Origin: Candidatus Pristimantibacillus lignocellulolyticus
GTDB taxonomy: Bacteria > Bacillota > Bacilli > Paenibacillales > Paenibacillaceae
Length of the DNA: 64,000 bases
Direction: 5' to 3'
Assembly: GCA_023639215.1 (NCBI GenBank)
Contig: CP097899.1
Span: forward strand, 2,357,001-2,421,000
The notes below the pieces were generated by a model. That model made no database searches. It saw nothing but the letters and a program-made list of their open reading frames with translations, and had not been told where the DNA came from. The first letter of the stretch is position 1. Every line of letters starts with the position of its first letter. Below, one piece after another: positions 35,959 through 44,685 of the stretch. The position numbers and the translations under genes are program-made.

Positions 35959-37146
35959 ATGAAACAAACACCTCGGTTTAAGCGAATTTTCGTCATCGTT
36001 ATGGATTCTGTAGGCATTGGTGAGGCTCCAGATGCTGAGAAGTTTGGTGATATAGGATCACATACATTAAGGCATATTGCAGAAAGCATGAAGGGGTTAC
36101 ATGTTCCTGTTTTATCTAAGTTAGGGTTAAGCCATATTGAGCAAATACCCGGAGTACCCAAAGTAGCGCATCCTTTAGCTTATTTCACCAAAATGCAAGA
36201 GGCTTCAAATGGGAAGGATACCATGACAGGCCACTGGGAGATTATGGGCTTAAGAATTGATGTTCCTTTCAGAGTGTTCCCTGATGGATTTCCATATGAA
36301 TTAATTAACGAATTAGAACAAAGAACGGGACGAAAGGTAATTGGGAATAAGCCAGCTAGTGGTACAGCTATTCTTGAGGAACTTGGACAAGAGCATTTGA
36401 ATACTGGAGCACTTATTGTCTATACTTCAGCAGATTCAGTGATTCAGATTGCTGCTCATGAAGAAGTTGTACCTTTGGAAGAGCTGTATCAAATCTGTGA
36501 AATTGCTAGAGAAATTACGTTGCGTGAAGAATATATGTTAGGAAGAGTGATCGCTAGACCATTTCTCGGACAGTCTGAGAATTTCAAGAGAACATCGAAT
36601 CGACATGATTATGCCTTGAAGCCATATGGAAGAACCGTGATGAATGAGCTTAAGGATGCGGGGTTCGATGTACTAGCGATTGGCAAGATTTCAGATATAT
36701 ATGATGGTGAAGGTGTCACCCAGTCTTTGCGCACAGTGTCTAACATGGATGGCATGGATAAACTAATGGAGACAATTCATACTGATTTTACGGGACTTAG
36801 TTTCTTGAATCTTGTTGATTTTGATGCACTATATGGACATCGTAGAGATCCGATCGGGTATGGGAAAGCGCTAGAAGAATTCGATAAACGCTTAAACGAA
36901 GTTCTCACGGAGTTGAGTGAAGATGATCTTCTTGTAATTACGGCAGACCATGGCAATGATCCCATTCATATGGGTACAGATCATACCCGTGAATATGTTC
37001 CTTTACTTATCTACAGCAAGAGTTTCACCGGACAAAGTGAACTACCAGTAAGTAAGACATTTTCAGATATTGGAGCAACGGTTGCTGATAACTTTAATGT
37101 AACATCTCCACAATTTGGACATAGCCTATTACAGAAGCTTAAATAA
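35959..37146 (+). CDS. deoB: Phosphopentomutase
   Basis: Interconverts (deoxy)ribose-1-phosphate and the 5-phosphate, sending the sugar made by DeoD into central metabolism. 395 residues, alkaline-phosphatase-fold metalloenzyme with VMDSVGIGEAPDA near the N terminus (metal-binding Asp), the nucleotide-sugar loop GKDTMTGHWEIMG near residue 90 and the metal ligands in ITADHGNDP near 330. GTAAGGAGGAG precedes the ATG. Last gene of the salvage operon. Confidence 0.97.
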   Translation: MKQTPRFKRIFVIVMDSVGIGEAPDAEKFGDIGSHTLRHIAESMKGLHVPVLSKLGLSHIEQIPGVPKVAHPLAYFTKMQEASNGKDTMTGHWEIMGLRIDVPFRVFPDGFPYELINELEQRTGRKVIGNKPASGTAILEELGQEHLNTGALIVYTSADSVIQIAAHEEVVPLEELYQICEIAREITLREEYMLGRVIARPFLGQSENFKRTSNRHDYALKPYGRTVMNELKDAGFDVLAIGKISDIYDGEGVTQSLRTVSNMDGMDKLMETIHTDFTGLSFLNLVDFDALYGHRRDPIGYGKALEEFDKRLNEVLTELSEDDLLVITADHGNDPIHMGTDHTREYVPLLIYSKSFTGQSELPVSKTFSDIGATVADNFNVTSPQFGHSLLQKLK

Positions 37147-37161
37147 ATATAATATAAATAG

Positions 37162-37204
37162 AAACAGGATATCTCACTTGTATGTGGTGAATATCCTGTT
37201 TTTC
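37162..37204 (+). terminator. Intrinsic terminator of nucleoside operon
   Basis: AACAGGATAT (37163-37172) pairs with ATATCCTGTT (37191-37200), with an inner CTCAC/GTGGTGA stem and following TTTC. Confidence 0.88.
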
Positions 37205-37248
37205 TGTAAAATAGAACTATATCATAATTATATTAGGAGAAATTAGCT

Positions 37249-37872
37249 ATGAGCAAAAAAATAGAATATAGAAAAGATTTTAAGCACATATACCTGCCAA
37301 CAACTAACCCCGTTATTATTGATATGAATACGATACCTTATGTAATGGTAAGTGGCTCAGGCGATCCAAACGGTGAAGAGTTCTCCCTTGCGACAGAAGC
37401 ACTATATCGCTTAAGTTATGCGGTGAAAATGTCTTATAAAAGTGATAACGTACCTGTCGGTTACTATGAATATACAGTTTTCCCGCTTGAGGGAGTTTGG
37501 GACTTAGTCGATAAGTCAAAACCGGCAACAGATAAGAGTAATTTAAAATACACGATTATGATACGCCAACCAGACTTTCTGACAGATGAATTATTCATAA
37601 AATTTGTTGAGCAGGTTAAAAAGAAAAAGCCAAATACATACCTTGAGAAGTTAGTATTTGGTGAAATGCAGGATGGTTTAAGCTGCCAAGTAATGCACAT
37701 TGGAAGTTATGATAATGAACCGGAAAGCTTTGCTAAGATGGAAGCATATTGTCAGGAAAATGGATATTTACGTTCAGCTAAAACTCACCGGGAAATTTAT
37801 CTTTCCGATCCACGCAAGACTGAAATGCAGAAATTGAAAACTGTTTTAAGATTTTCTATAGAAATGCGCTAG
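37249..37872 (+). CDS. GyrI-like small-molecule-binding domain protein
   Basis: A 207-residue stand-alone protein of the GyrI-like/SOUL-related fold (KKIEYRKDFKHIYLPTTNPVIIDMNTIPYV... style N terminus; QVMHIGSYDNEPESFAKM near residue 145). Relatives bind hydrophobic compounds, and some hydrolyse them; no substrate can be inferred here. TAGGAGAAA precedes the ATG. Single gene. Confidence 0.85.
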   Translation: MSKKIEYRKDFKHIYLPTTNPVIIDMNTIPYVMVSGSGDPNGEEFSLATEALYRLSYAVKMSYKSDNVPVGYYEYTVFPLEGVWDLVDKSKPATDKSNLKYTIMIRQPDFLTDELFIKFVEQVKKKKPNTYLEKLVFGEMQDGLSCQVMHIGSYDNEPESFAKMEAYCQENGYLRSAKTHREIYLSDPRKTEMQKLKTVLRFSIEMR

Positions 37873-37968
37873 GAGGATCTCGAATTTCTTGACACGCACT
37901 ACTTCTTTAAAGTAGGTATTGAAACTTCATATATAGATGAAAGGCATCATAATCTGATGCTAAATCCA

Positions 37969-38014
37969 TTAAGAATTCATTAAGATTTAACGAGCTAAAT
38001 AATGGTAATATAAT
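37969..38014 (+). promoter_or_regulatory. TTAAGA-N5-TTAAGA box and promoter of SLH-like gene
   Basis: TTAAGA at 37969-37974 and 37980-37985 (11-bp period) lies immediately upstream of a weak -35 (TTTAAC, 37986-37991), 17-bp spacer and perfect -10 TATAAT (38009-38014). This is the classical layout for activation by an OmpR/PhoP-family regulator. The same box occurs at 46887-46903. Confidence 0.55.
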
Positions 38015-38059
38015 CAAGGGTGTACTAAATAAATCTAGAAGGTAGGTTGAGTAATAGTT

Positions 38060-39289
38060 ATGAAAAAGATATCATTTATTAGTTCTATTTTATTGGTTAT
38101 TTGTTTAATAATCTCGATGTCATTTGGCGGTAATATAATTACCGCAAAAACGTCAGCTGATTTCACAGACCTTAAAGATTTGGATGCAGCGACGAAGGCT
38201 AAGTTTGATGCATTATTTGCTGCAGGCGTTTTTGACGGTGTATCTGATACCACTTTCGGATTGAAAGAAGAAATGAATCGTGCCCAATTTGCGAAAGTAG
38301 CAGCGTTAATTACCGGTATTCAGGTTAAACCAGATCTCAAGACATCATCCTTCTCAGACGTAAGTGCAGACGATCCCGGTTACGGATATGCGTTACCATA
38401 TATTGAAGCGATAAAGGCAGCAGGAATAACGGATGGCGTGGGAGAGGGTAGATTCGACCCTGCGGGTCAAGTGACCAAAGAGCAATTAGCTACATTTCTA
38501 GTTAAGATATTAGGTAAGGGAGACGAAGCAAAGGATGCCACAGGTAATATTCCGACCGTTTCAGATTGGGCTCAAGGGTACGTTGCTACGGCTCTCAACC
38601 TTGGATTAGTTACTCAGGTTCCTGGTGGTACGTTCGATGGAGGAACACCAGCAGACCGAGGAACTCTAGCTGGTGGTGCCTTCGAAACCGCTAAAAAGAT
38701 TGAAGAGATTAAACCTCCGAATTTTACTGGAGTAAAATTTGAATCAGGAAGTGTTTTACATTTGGAGTTATCAGCAAAGGTCGATCCAAAGTCTATTGAC
38801 CTATCTAAGCTAAAAATTGGTGGTATACCGTTTGATCCAACATTAGACAGCTTCAAGCTGTCCGACAATCTGAAGACGATTATTATTAAGTTGCATAATA
38901 CTTTACCATTCGCTCCGGGCAACATGCCGTTAGTTGATATTAGTGAAGTTTTTCTGAAGACTCTATATGGCACTTCGGTGAAGAATGAGAATCCAAACCC
39001 AGGTCCAAGTCCAAGTCCGATCCCAAGCTGGACCCCAAGCCCGTATCCAACGGAAAATCCGTATCCAACGGAAAATCCGAATCCAACGGAAAATCCGAAT
39101 CCAACGGAAAATCCGAATCCAACGGAGAATCCGAATCCAACGGAGAATCCGAATCCAACGGAGAATCCGAATCCAACGGAAAATCCGAATCCAACGGAGA
39201 ATCCGAATCCGACAGAGAATCCGAATCCAACGGAAAATCCGAATCCAAACGAAATTCCATATCCTACTGAAGGTCCGAATCTGGACTAA
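38060..39289 (+). CDS. SLH-like cell-surface protein with (PNPTEN)n tail
   Basis: 409 residues: signal peptide about 1-32, three SLH or SLH-like domains (about 34-90, 94-155, 160-215; the first and third deviate from the consensus), a beta-rich region (about 220-300), then a Pro/Ser linker and a hexapeptide repeat tail (about 325-400). SLH domains at the N terminus would fix it to wall polymer and the extended Pro-rich tail would project outward as a spacer. There is no sorting signal. The ribosome site (GGTAGGTTGAG) is weak and distant. Function unknown; possibly a structural or adhesive surface protein. Confidence 0.8.
   Translation: MKKISFISSILLVICLIISMSFGGNIITAKTSADFTDLKDLDAATKAKFDALFAAGVFDGVSDTTFGLKEEMNRAQFAKVAALITGIQVKPDLKTSSFSDVSADDPGYGYALPYIEAIKAAGITDGVGEGRFDPAGQVTKEQLATFLVKILGKGDEAKDATGNIPTVSDWAQGYVATALNLGLVTQVPGGTFDGGTPADRGTLAGGAFETAKKIEEIKPPNFTGVKFESGSVLHLELSAKVDPKSIDLSKLKIGGIPFDPTLDSFKLSDNLKTIIIKLHNTLPFAPGNMPLVDISEVFLKTLYGTSVKNENPNPGPSPSPIPSWTPSPYPTENPYPTENPNPTENPNPTENPNPTENPNPTENPNPTENPNPTENPNPTENPNPTENPNPTENPNPNEIPYPTEGPNLD
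39041..39258 (+). repeat. 18-bp in-frame tandem repeat, about 12 units
   Basis: Units of CCNAATCCAACGGARAAT-type sequence encode PYPTEN twice, PNPTEN nine times and a final degenerate PNPNEI. Units differ mainly by A/G at one third-codon position. The period is a multiple of three, so copy-number changes would lengthen the tail without breaking the frame. Confidence 0.92.
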
Positions 39290-39330
39290 AATCACGAATG
39301 ACAAAGTGAGTAGTACGGTGGTTGTTATGC

Positions 39331-39381
39331 AAATAAAAAGGTATGAAGTCGGTATTGCACCGATCTCATGCCTTTTTATTT
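39331..39381 (+). terminator. Intrinsic terminator of SLH-like gene
   Basis: AAATAAAAAGGTATGA (39331-39346) pairs with TCATGCCTTTTTATTT (39366-39381), one G-U, with an inner TCGGT/ACCGA hairpin. A/T-flanked on both strands, so it could act in both directions. Confidence 0.85.
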
Positions 39382-39608
39382 GTCTTATTACACTTGGAAT
39401 TACAGTTCATTTGAATCTAATAAGAGGCACATATCATCCTATATGGCATAAGTAGATTTTGAGTAATGATGTATTTTACACCTTATTGTCGAACTTTAGC
39501 ACATTATCGTACTATATTAACTTTTCGTAAATAATTCACCCACTAGTGATAATTTGTCTCCCTCTCGCTGACTATAGAATCATGCTACGATGGACTAGAA
39601 ATGTCCCT

Positions 39609-39708
39609 AATATGATTAATCATATTGTAAAGCAGGTGATAAATAATAAAGAAGAGTAACTCACTACCCTCTGTAATAAATCGTTAAACCTCACTGAAAG
39701 CGTGTACA
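39609..39708 (+). promoter_or_regulatory. Candidate control region of GH18-SLH chitinase
   Basis: The 577-bp gap before the large chitinase contains a perfect 18-bp palindrome, AATATGATTAATCATATT (39609-39626), and a cre-like TGAAAGCGTGTACA (39695-39708, one mismatch). A clear -35/-10 pair was not found. A cre would fit glucose repression of chitin use. Confidence 0.45.
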
Positions 39709-39866
39709 TAATGCATCCAGTTTTATACTAGGAGGACGCATATTCGTACTGACATCTTTGAAACTTCATCGTAAGCCGTCCTCGACGTTAAAGTTTCTCA
39801 TCCTAGACACAGCACATCATCATTAGAGCATCGTACGTGAACGATTAATATGATAGAGGTGATCTC

Positions 39867-42800
39867 GTGTATTCAATTTCCCGAAAAAAAGTACTAATGA
39901 TCTTTTTAACTTTTGCACTACTTATAGGAATGTTTTCTAACACAGTTGCTGTTTATGCTAATGAACCTGCTGTTCCAACTGCTGTTGTTCCCGAAGCGCC
40001 ACAAAATCTTAGAATAGTAGAAGGTTCTATTACCCACAATACTGTCACATTAGATTGGGATTTAGTAGGGGATGAAGAAGCTCCGAACCATATTCAGATC
40101 TTTCATGAAGCTGAGGACAAATATTTAACTTACGGCAATCGATGGAATAAAATTGTGGGTGGTCTCCAACCAGAGACGACTTATCGCTTATACATTACTT
40201 GGGATAGCAAGAAACCAAAAAGTAATGTTATTGAATTTACTACCCTTGCAGATGCTTCAGAGTACAAGGAAGCACCTTTACCCGCGCCACTTAATTTTCA
40301 GGTTACCGATGTAACAGCATCTACGGTATCTTTTAAATGGATAGGAAGTCCTAGCGCAAATGGTTATGATTTTTATGCGAATGGTAAGTGGATTACAGGA
40401 ATATGGGATGGTTCAAATACGTACACTTATACATTGACTGAAGAGCAGGCAATTGCTAGCACGGAATTAGCTTTTCATGTTGGTGCTCAAAGTGCAGTAG
40501 AGGGTCAACCTACAATAACATCCGTGCCTAGTAATACGATAAAGTTTAAATGGGGCGAGCTCTCTGCTCCTCAAGATGTGCAAGCTGTTACAGCAAACCT
40601 TACGACAGCAGCGTTAGGCTGGGCACCGGTGGCAGGAGCGACAAACTATAAGATTTATCAAAATGATGAATTAATCGGATCTTCTTCCGAGAATAGATAC
40701 ACAGCAACTGGGCTTCAAGAGGGAGAATCTTATTCCTTTACAGTCGAAGCTAGCAATCCATTATGGCAGTCGGCAAAAAGTAATGCTGCTGTCGTTGTAC
40801 CTGGAGCCAACTATACGAACGTAACTTATTTTGCGGCATGGTCGGTGTATGACAGACAGTTCCAACCTGCTGATATGGATGTTTCCAAGATTACACATAT
40901 TAACTATAGTTTCGCAGATGTATGCTGGGAAAAGTTTGGAACAGGATCTACTCCTTGTCAGGTTGAAATTGACGAAGAGGACGATAGTACAATCATTCCT
41001 TTACAAAACAGATATGTTTATGATGGAGAAATTGTATTAGGCGATCAAGAAAAGGATATTGAAAGTCTACAAGCCTTCACAAATTTGAAATCAGTTAATC
41101 CAGATTTTAAGCTACTAGTATCGGTTGGTGGATGGTCTTGGTCCAAACACTTCTCAAATGTAGCAGCTAGTGAGCTTACGCGCAGAACATTCGCTAAGTC
41201 CACTGTAGATTTTGTCCGTGAGTATAATCTTGATGGATTGGATATTGACTGGGAATATCCAGTAGAGGGTGGCGAAACACATAATATTCATTCACCCAAC
41301 GATAAAGAGAACTTTACGCTACTTATGCAAACGGTACGAGCAGCGTTAGATGCCGCAGGCTCTGAAGATAACAGATATTATTTGCTGACTATAGCTTCGG
41401 GTCAAGGTGATAACTTTGTTGTTAATGCTGACTTGGCAAACTCTAGTAGTTACTTGGATTTCATTAATATTATGACTTACGACTATGGCGGCACTTGGGA
41501 GAACATTGCTAACCATAATGCTCCGCTTTACTATGATACTAACCTACCAAAGCCAAACAAAGCACGGAATAATGTACTTGGTGGTGTCAATGGTCATCTT
41601 GCTGGAGGTGTTCCTGAGCATAAGCTAGTATTGGGTGTACCATTCTATGGTAAGGCTTGGAGCGGCTGTGAGGCACCAGGACAATATGTAGAATGTACTA
41701 GTTTCCCTGCAGGTTCATGGGAAAGAGGCGTTTATGACTATAGCGATATTATATCATTCATAGGCAAAGACGGTTTTGAGCGATATTGGAATGATGCTGC
41801 TAAAGTAGCATATCTATATAGTCCAGATAAGGAAGATGGAACTTTTATTACGTATAATGACCTTACTTCAATGTTGTATAGTTCATCGCTAGTTAAATCC
41901 AAAAATTTAGCTGGTGTAATGAGCTGGGAGGTTACGGGTGACCGCACTGAAGATTTGCTTACACAATTGAATAGGGATTTACCGATCAACGGCATAGCCA
42001 ATGAAAACGCGCTTGCTGCACCTGAAGGAATCGAATTAACAGCGGTTGACTATACCTCACTTACAGTGAAATGGGATAGCGTTGCGGATGCAACAGACTA
42101 CGAAGCTTATATCGATGGGCGTTATGTAGGATCTACGGATAAGACAGAATTCAGATTCGATCAGCTTACATCTTCTACCTCATACAATCTTCATGTGCTT
42201 GCTGTGAGCAAAGAAGATGATAACATTACAGCAGTTTCCGCATACAGCGATGTGTTGAATGCTCGAACATCGACAGTAAGCAGCGGGGGTAGTGTGACTC
42301 CACCAGCTAATCAGCAAGAACTGAAGAATACTGTTGATAAGCAAAAAGATACATGGACAGTCTCTGTTGATAAAGATGCCGCTGTATCAGCAATTAAGGC
42401 GAGTACTAATCCTTCCTTTACATTGACGGTAGATAATGGAGCACCTGCAGTTAATGTGAATATACCTAAAGAGGTAGCAGCAGCTTTAGCAGCAGCAGGA
42501 GCGAAAGCTGAGCTGATCATAAAATGGAACGGGGTTTCATATGTATTCCCTGCAAAAGATTTAGGTCATAATGCAGATATTCGTATTTCGCTAAATGTAG
42601 AGGATCAAAAATCTGCTGGGGCAGTACTTAAGCCTGGCATGAGCGCGTTAACTGGAGCTATTGAGCTTACTGTTGCAGCTGCGGGAGCGAATGGAACTTA
42701 CCATGCCGTACCACAACTTGACGGTGCGAAAATTCTATTAACGTTGCCTGCCAGCAACATTGCTGAAACACAGTTAAGCGGAATTGTATATTTACCAGAT

Positions 42801-43466
42801 TCTAATTCTTTCCGACCTGTAGCGACTAAGATTGTTAAACAAGCTGATGGTAGCTTAAAAGTTGAGTTGGACGCTCCAGTAAGCGGGATTTATATGGTCG
42901 TAGCAACTTCATTTAATTATACGGATACAAATATTTCATGGGCAAGTGATGCGATTAATCGTGCATCTAGTCAATTAATCGTATTTGGCGAAAGCACTGA
43001 GATTTTCGGCTCATCATCACAAATTTCGCGTGCAGAATTTGTTTCCATTATAGTACGTGGGCTAGGTCTTCTGCCTAATAATGCAGAACAGCAGACTTTT
43101 GATGATGTAGACGATCAGTCGTTGTATGCAGAGGATATTGCGATTGCTTCAGCATTAGGTCTTGTGAACGGCAAACAAGCAGGCAAGTTTGATCCAGATG
43201 GTACGATTAGCCGTCAGGAAATGGCTGTAGTACTATACCGTGCTTTAGTGCTTAGAAACCAAGCTGGAAGTGCACAAGACAATGTTCTTGATCATTTCAA
43301 TGACAATGCTCAGTTCTCAACATATGCCATTGATGCGATCGAACAAATCGTCGCACTAAACATTATGAATGGCGTATCTGCTACACGCTTTAACCCAGAA
43401 GGTAACGTAACAAAGGCGCAGGCTGTTGTTGCGATCATGCGCTTGCTAGATAAGCTTGAGTCATAA
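39867..43466 (+). CDS. Surface-anchored GH18 chitinase (FN3x3-GH18-FN3-unknown-SLHx3)
   Basis: 1199 residues, GTG start after AGAGGTGATC. Signal peptide about 1-31; three FN3-like domains (about 45-128, 140-230, 232-313); GH18 barrel about 317-708 with catalytic Glu463 in DGLDIDWEYP; a fourth FN3 (about 718-800); a beta-rich region of unassigned type (about 815-1020, rich in Ala/Val); three C-terminal SLH domains (about 1030-1199). It is a cell-wall-displayed chitinase, in contrast to the freely secreted pair at 20-25 kb, and lacks a CBM5/12 module. Confidence 0.93.
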   Translation: MYSISRKKVLMIFLTFALLIGMFSNTVAVYANEPAVPTAVVPEAPQNLRIVEGSITHNTVTLDWDLVGDEEAPNHIQIFHEAEDKYLTYGNRWNKIVGGLQPETTYRLYITWDSKKPKSNVIEFTTLADASEYKEAPLPAPLNFQVTDVTASTVSFKWIGSPSANGYDFYANGKWITGIWDGSNTYTYTLTEEQAIASTELAFHVGAQSAVEGQPTITSVPSNTIKFKWGELSAPQDVQAVTANLTTAALGWAPVAGATNYKIYQNDELIGSSSENRYTATGLQEGESYSFTVEASNPLWQSAKSNAAVVVPGANYTNVTYFAAWSVYDRQFQPADMDVSKITHINYSFADVCWEKFGTGSTPCQVEIDEEDDSTIIPLQNRYVYDGEIVLGDQEKDIESLQAFTNLKSVNPDFKLLVSVGGWSWSKHFSNVAASELTRRTFAKSTVDFVREYNLDGLDIDWEYPVEGGETHNIHSPNDKENFTLLMQTVRAALDAAGSEDNRYYLLTIASGQGDNFVVNADLANSSSYLDFINIMTYDYGGTWENIANHNAPLYYDTNLPKPNKARNNVLGGVNGHLAGGVPEHKLVLGVPFYGKAWSGCEAPGQYVECTSFPAGSWERGVYDYSDIISFIGKDGFERYWNDAAKVAYLYSPDKEDGTFITYNDLTSMLYSSSLVKSKNLAGVMSWEVTGDRTEDLLTQLNRDLPINGIANENALAAPEGIELTAVDYTSLTVKWDSVADATDYEAYIDGRYVGSTDKTEFRFDQLTSSTSYNLHVLAVSKEDDNITAVSAYSDVLNARTSTVSSGGSVTPPANQQELKNTVDKQKDTWTVSVDKDAAVSAIKASTNPSFTLTVDNGAPAVNVNIPKEVAAALAAAGAKAELIIKWNGVSYVFPAKDLGHNADIRISLNVEDQKSAGAVLKPGMSALTGAIELTVAAAGANGTYHAVPQLDGAKILLTLPASNIAETQLSGIVYLPDSNSFRPVATKIVKQADGSLKVELDAPVSGIYMVVATSFNYTDTNISWASDAINRASSQLIVFGESTEIFGSSSQISRAEFVSIIVRGLGLLPNNAEQQTFDDVDDQSLYAEDIAIASALGLVNGKQAGKFDPDGTISRQEMAVVLYRALVLRNQAGSAQDNVLDHFNDNAQFSTYAIDAIEQIVALNIMNGVSATRFNPEGNVTKAQAVVAIMRLLDKLES

Positions 43467-43505
43467 AAAATAGGCTTTAACACAGTTAATCTGCTCCTCT
43501 TATAG

Positions 43506-43534
43506 TAGACCGGTTGAATAATTTAACCGGTCTA
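43506..43534 (+). terminator. Hairpin after large chitinase
   Basis: TAGACCGGTT (43506-43515) pairs perfectly with AACCGGTCTA (43525-43534), 9-nt loop, no U-tract; terminator strength uncertain. Confidence 0.55.
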
Positions 43535-43708
43535 TAATAAGGGGAGTTTATTTTTCTTTACTTCAGATTCTAGGGGTAGTGATAAAGTTAGTATAGGATC
43601 GTATATAAACAAAAAAATACAAATAAACCTAACTCTTCAATAGGTTGAAGTAGTATAATAGGCAAAGTTGCAACACTTATGTTAGGTGAAAGGAGGAAAG
43701 ATAATAGT

Positions 43709-44209
43709 ATGGCTTCCGCATTATTTGCAATAGCAGCATTTATATTATTTTCTTCCGTATTTACTTTGTCCAAGGGCAATACAAGCATGTCAATAAGTCT
43801 ACTAATCATTACTTGCATAATTGCATTCTTTGGTTTTCTATTGTATAGGGATGAAAAGCAAGGTAAGCAGTTTAAGGAGTGGTTATTGTCCAACTCTGAT
43901 CATATTAGAACGCATGGAGATACCTTTAACGGAGTTAGAATAGATAACCAGACACAGTTTATGCAATATGAAATATGTTTTTCCTGGGTATTGATTTCCT
44001 ATCGAATAAAAACTAGTTATTATGTGAAGGAATATCATCCCACTGCAATGTTGAATATCCTTTTTTGCCTATTCACTTGTTTATTTGGTTTGTGGGCGAT
44101 GCCACTGGGGCCTATTTATACGTTTCAAGCTGTTAATCGAAATGTTATGGTACGCCCTAAATTGTTGGATACCGTAATACGTGAGCTTCGACAATCAACA
44201 AGATATTGA
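43709..44209 (+). CDS. Hypothetical membrane protein
   Basis: 166 residues with two hydrophobic helices near the N terminus (about 2-20 and 24-43) and a hydrophobic segment near residues 112-140, separated by a polar domain. ATG at 43709 follows AAAGGAGGAAAG; in-frame codons back to 43679 overlap that site. A TATAAT lies at 43654-43659. I do not recognise the family. Convergent with the YbgA-like gene. Confidence 0.65.
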   Translation: MASALFAIAAFILFSSVFTLSKGNTSMSISLLIITCIIAFFGFLLYRDEKQGKQFKEWLLSNSDHIRTHGDTFNGVRIDNQTQFMQYEICFSWVLISYRIKTSYYVKEYHPTAMLNILFCLFTCLFGLWAMPLGPIYTFQAVNRNVMVRPKLLDTVIRELRQSTRY

Positions 44210-44270
44210 AGGGAAATTTAGTTGGAAGTAGTAATATCAATATTCGGGCAAGGTTAAAAAATAGCAACTA

Positions 44271-44633
44271 CTACTTCTCTTTACTCTGTAAGATAGTGCT
44301 TTCTATTAGATAAGTAACATTATATTGAATGGCTAATTGCTGTAAAAAGCAAATAAGTGTTGTAATATTGCAAGTTTTAAGCAGTTCTTCGTATTTTTGC
44401 TTTTCCTCGGGTGTGGCTACTTTACTGAAATACCCCCACATATGCTGGCAGGCATTGCGCATGCTACCTTCGGTTGCAGTTTGTTGCAGTGCATCATTGA
44501 TCAATTGTTCAATTTGTTCATAACTAAGTTGATCACGCATTGCCTTACGAATTTGGTCATAATGCTTTTGGCTATGGAACATGACACGGTATTTTTCTTC
44601 GCGCCATAATTTTTCTGTTAGTTTACGTTTCAT
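44271..44633 (-). CDS. YbgA/DUF1722-family protein
   Basis: 120-residue protein matching the DUF1722 (YbgA) pattern: LWREEKYRVMFHSQKHYDQI at the start, then CQHMWGYFSKVATPEEKQKY and the C-terminal LTYLIE-like end. In many bacteria this domain is fused to DUF523 or lies next to photolyase genes; here it is a short stand-alone form. The ATG complementary to 44631-44633 has AGGGGTGAT upstream; frame extends further but into spacer and the kinase gene. Third gene after the OmpR-type regulator and its kinase. Role unknown. Confidence 0.8.
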   Translation of the reverse strand: MKRKLTEKLWREEKYRVMFHSQKHYDQIRKAMRDQLSYEQIEQLINDALQQTATEGSMRNACQHMWGYFSKVATPEEKQKYEELLKTCNITTLICFLQQLAIQYNVTYLIESTILQSKEK

Positions 44634-44685
44634 ATCATCACCCCTAAAAAATGTTGCTAAATCATAGATGGGAAAGAGTAAGCAT

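Noticed and set aside
39041..39258. CRISPR-like array
   Set aside because: Units are contiguous without spacers and in frame with a signal-peptide protein.
38940..39455. Long overlapping reading frames on both strands through the 18-bp repeats
   Set aside because: A stop-free repeat of a multiple of three is open in several frames; these have monotone Arg-Ile or Asp-Ser repeats, no ribosome sites, and are shadows of the PNPTEN tail.
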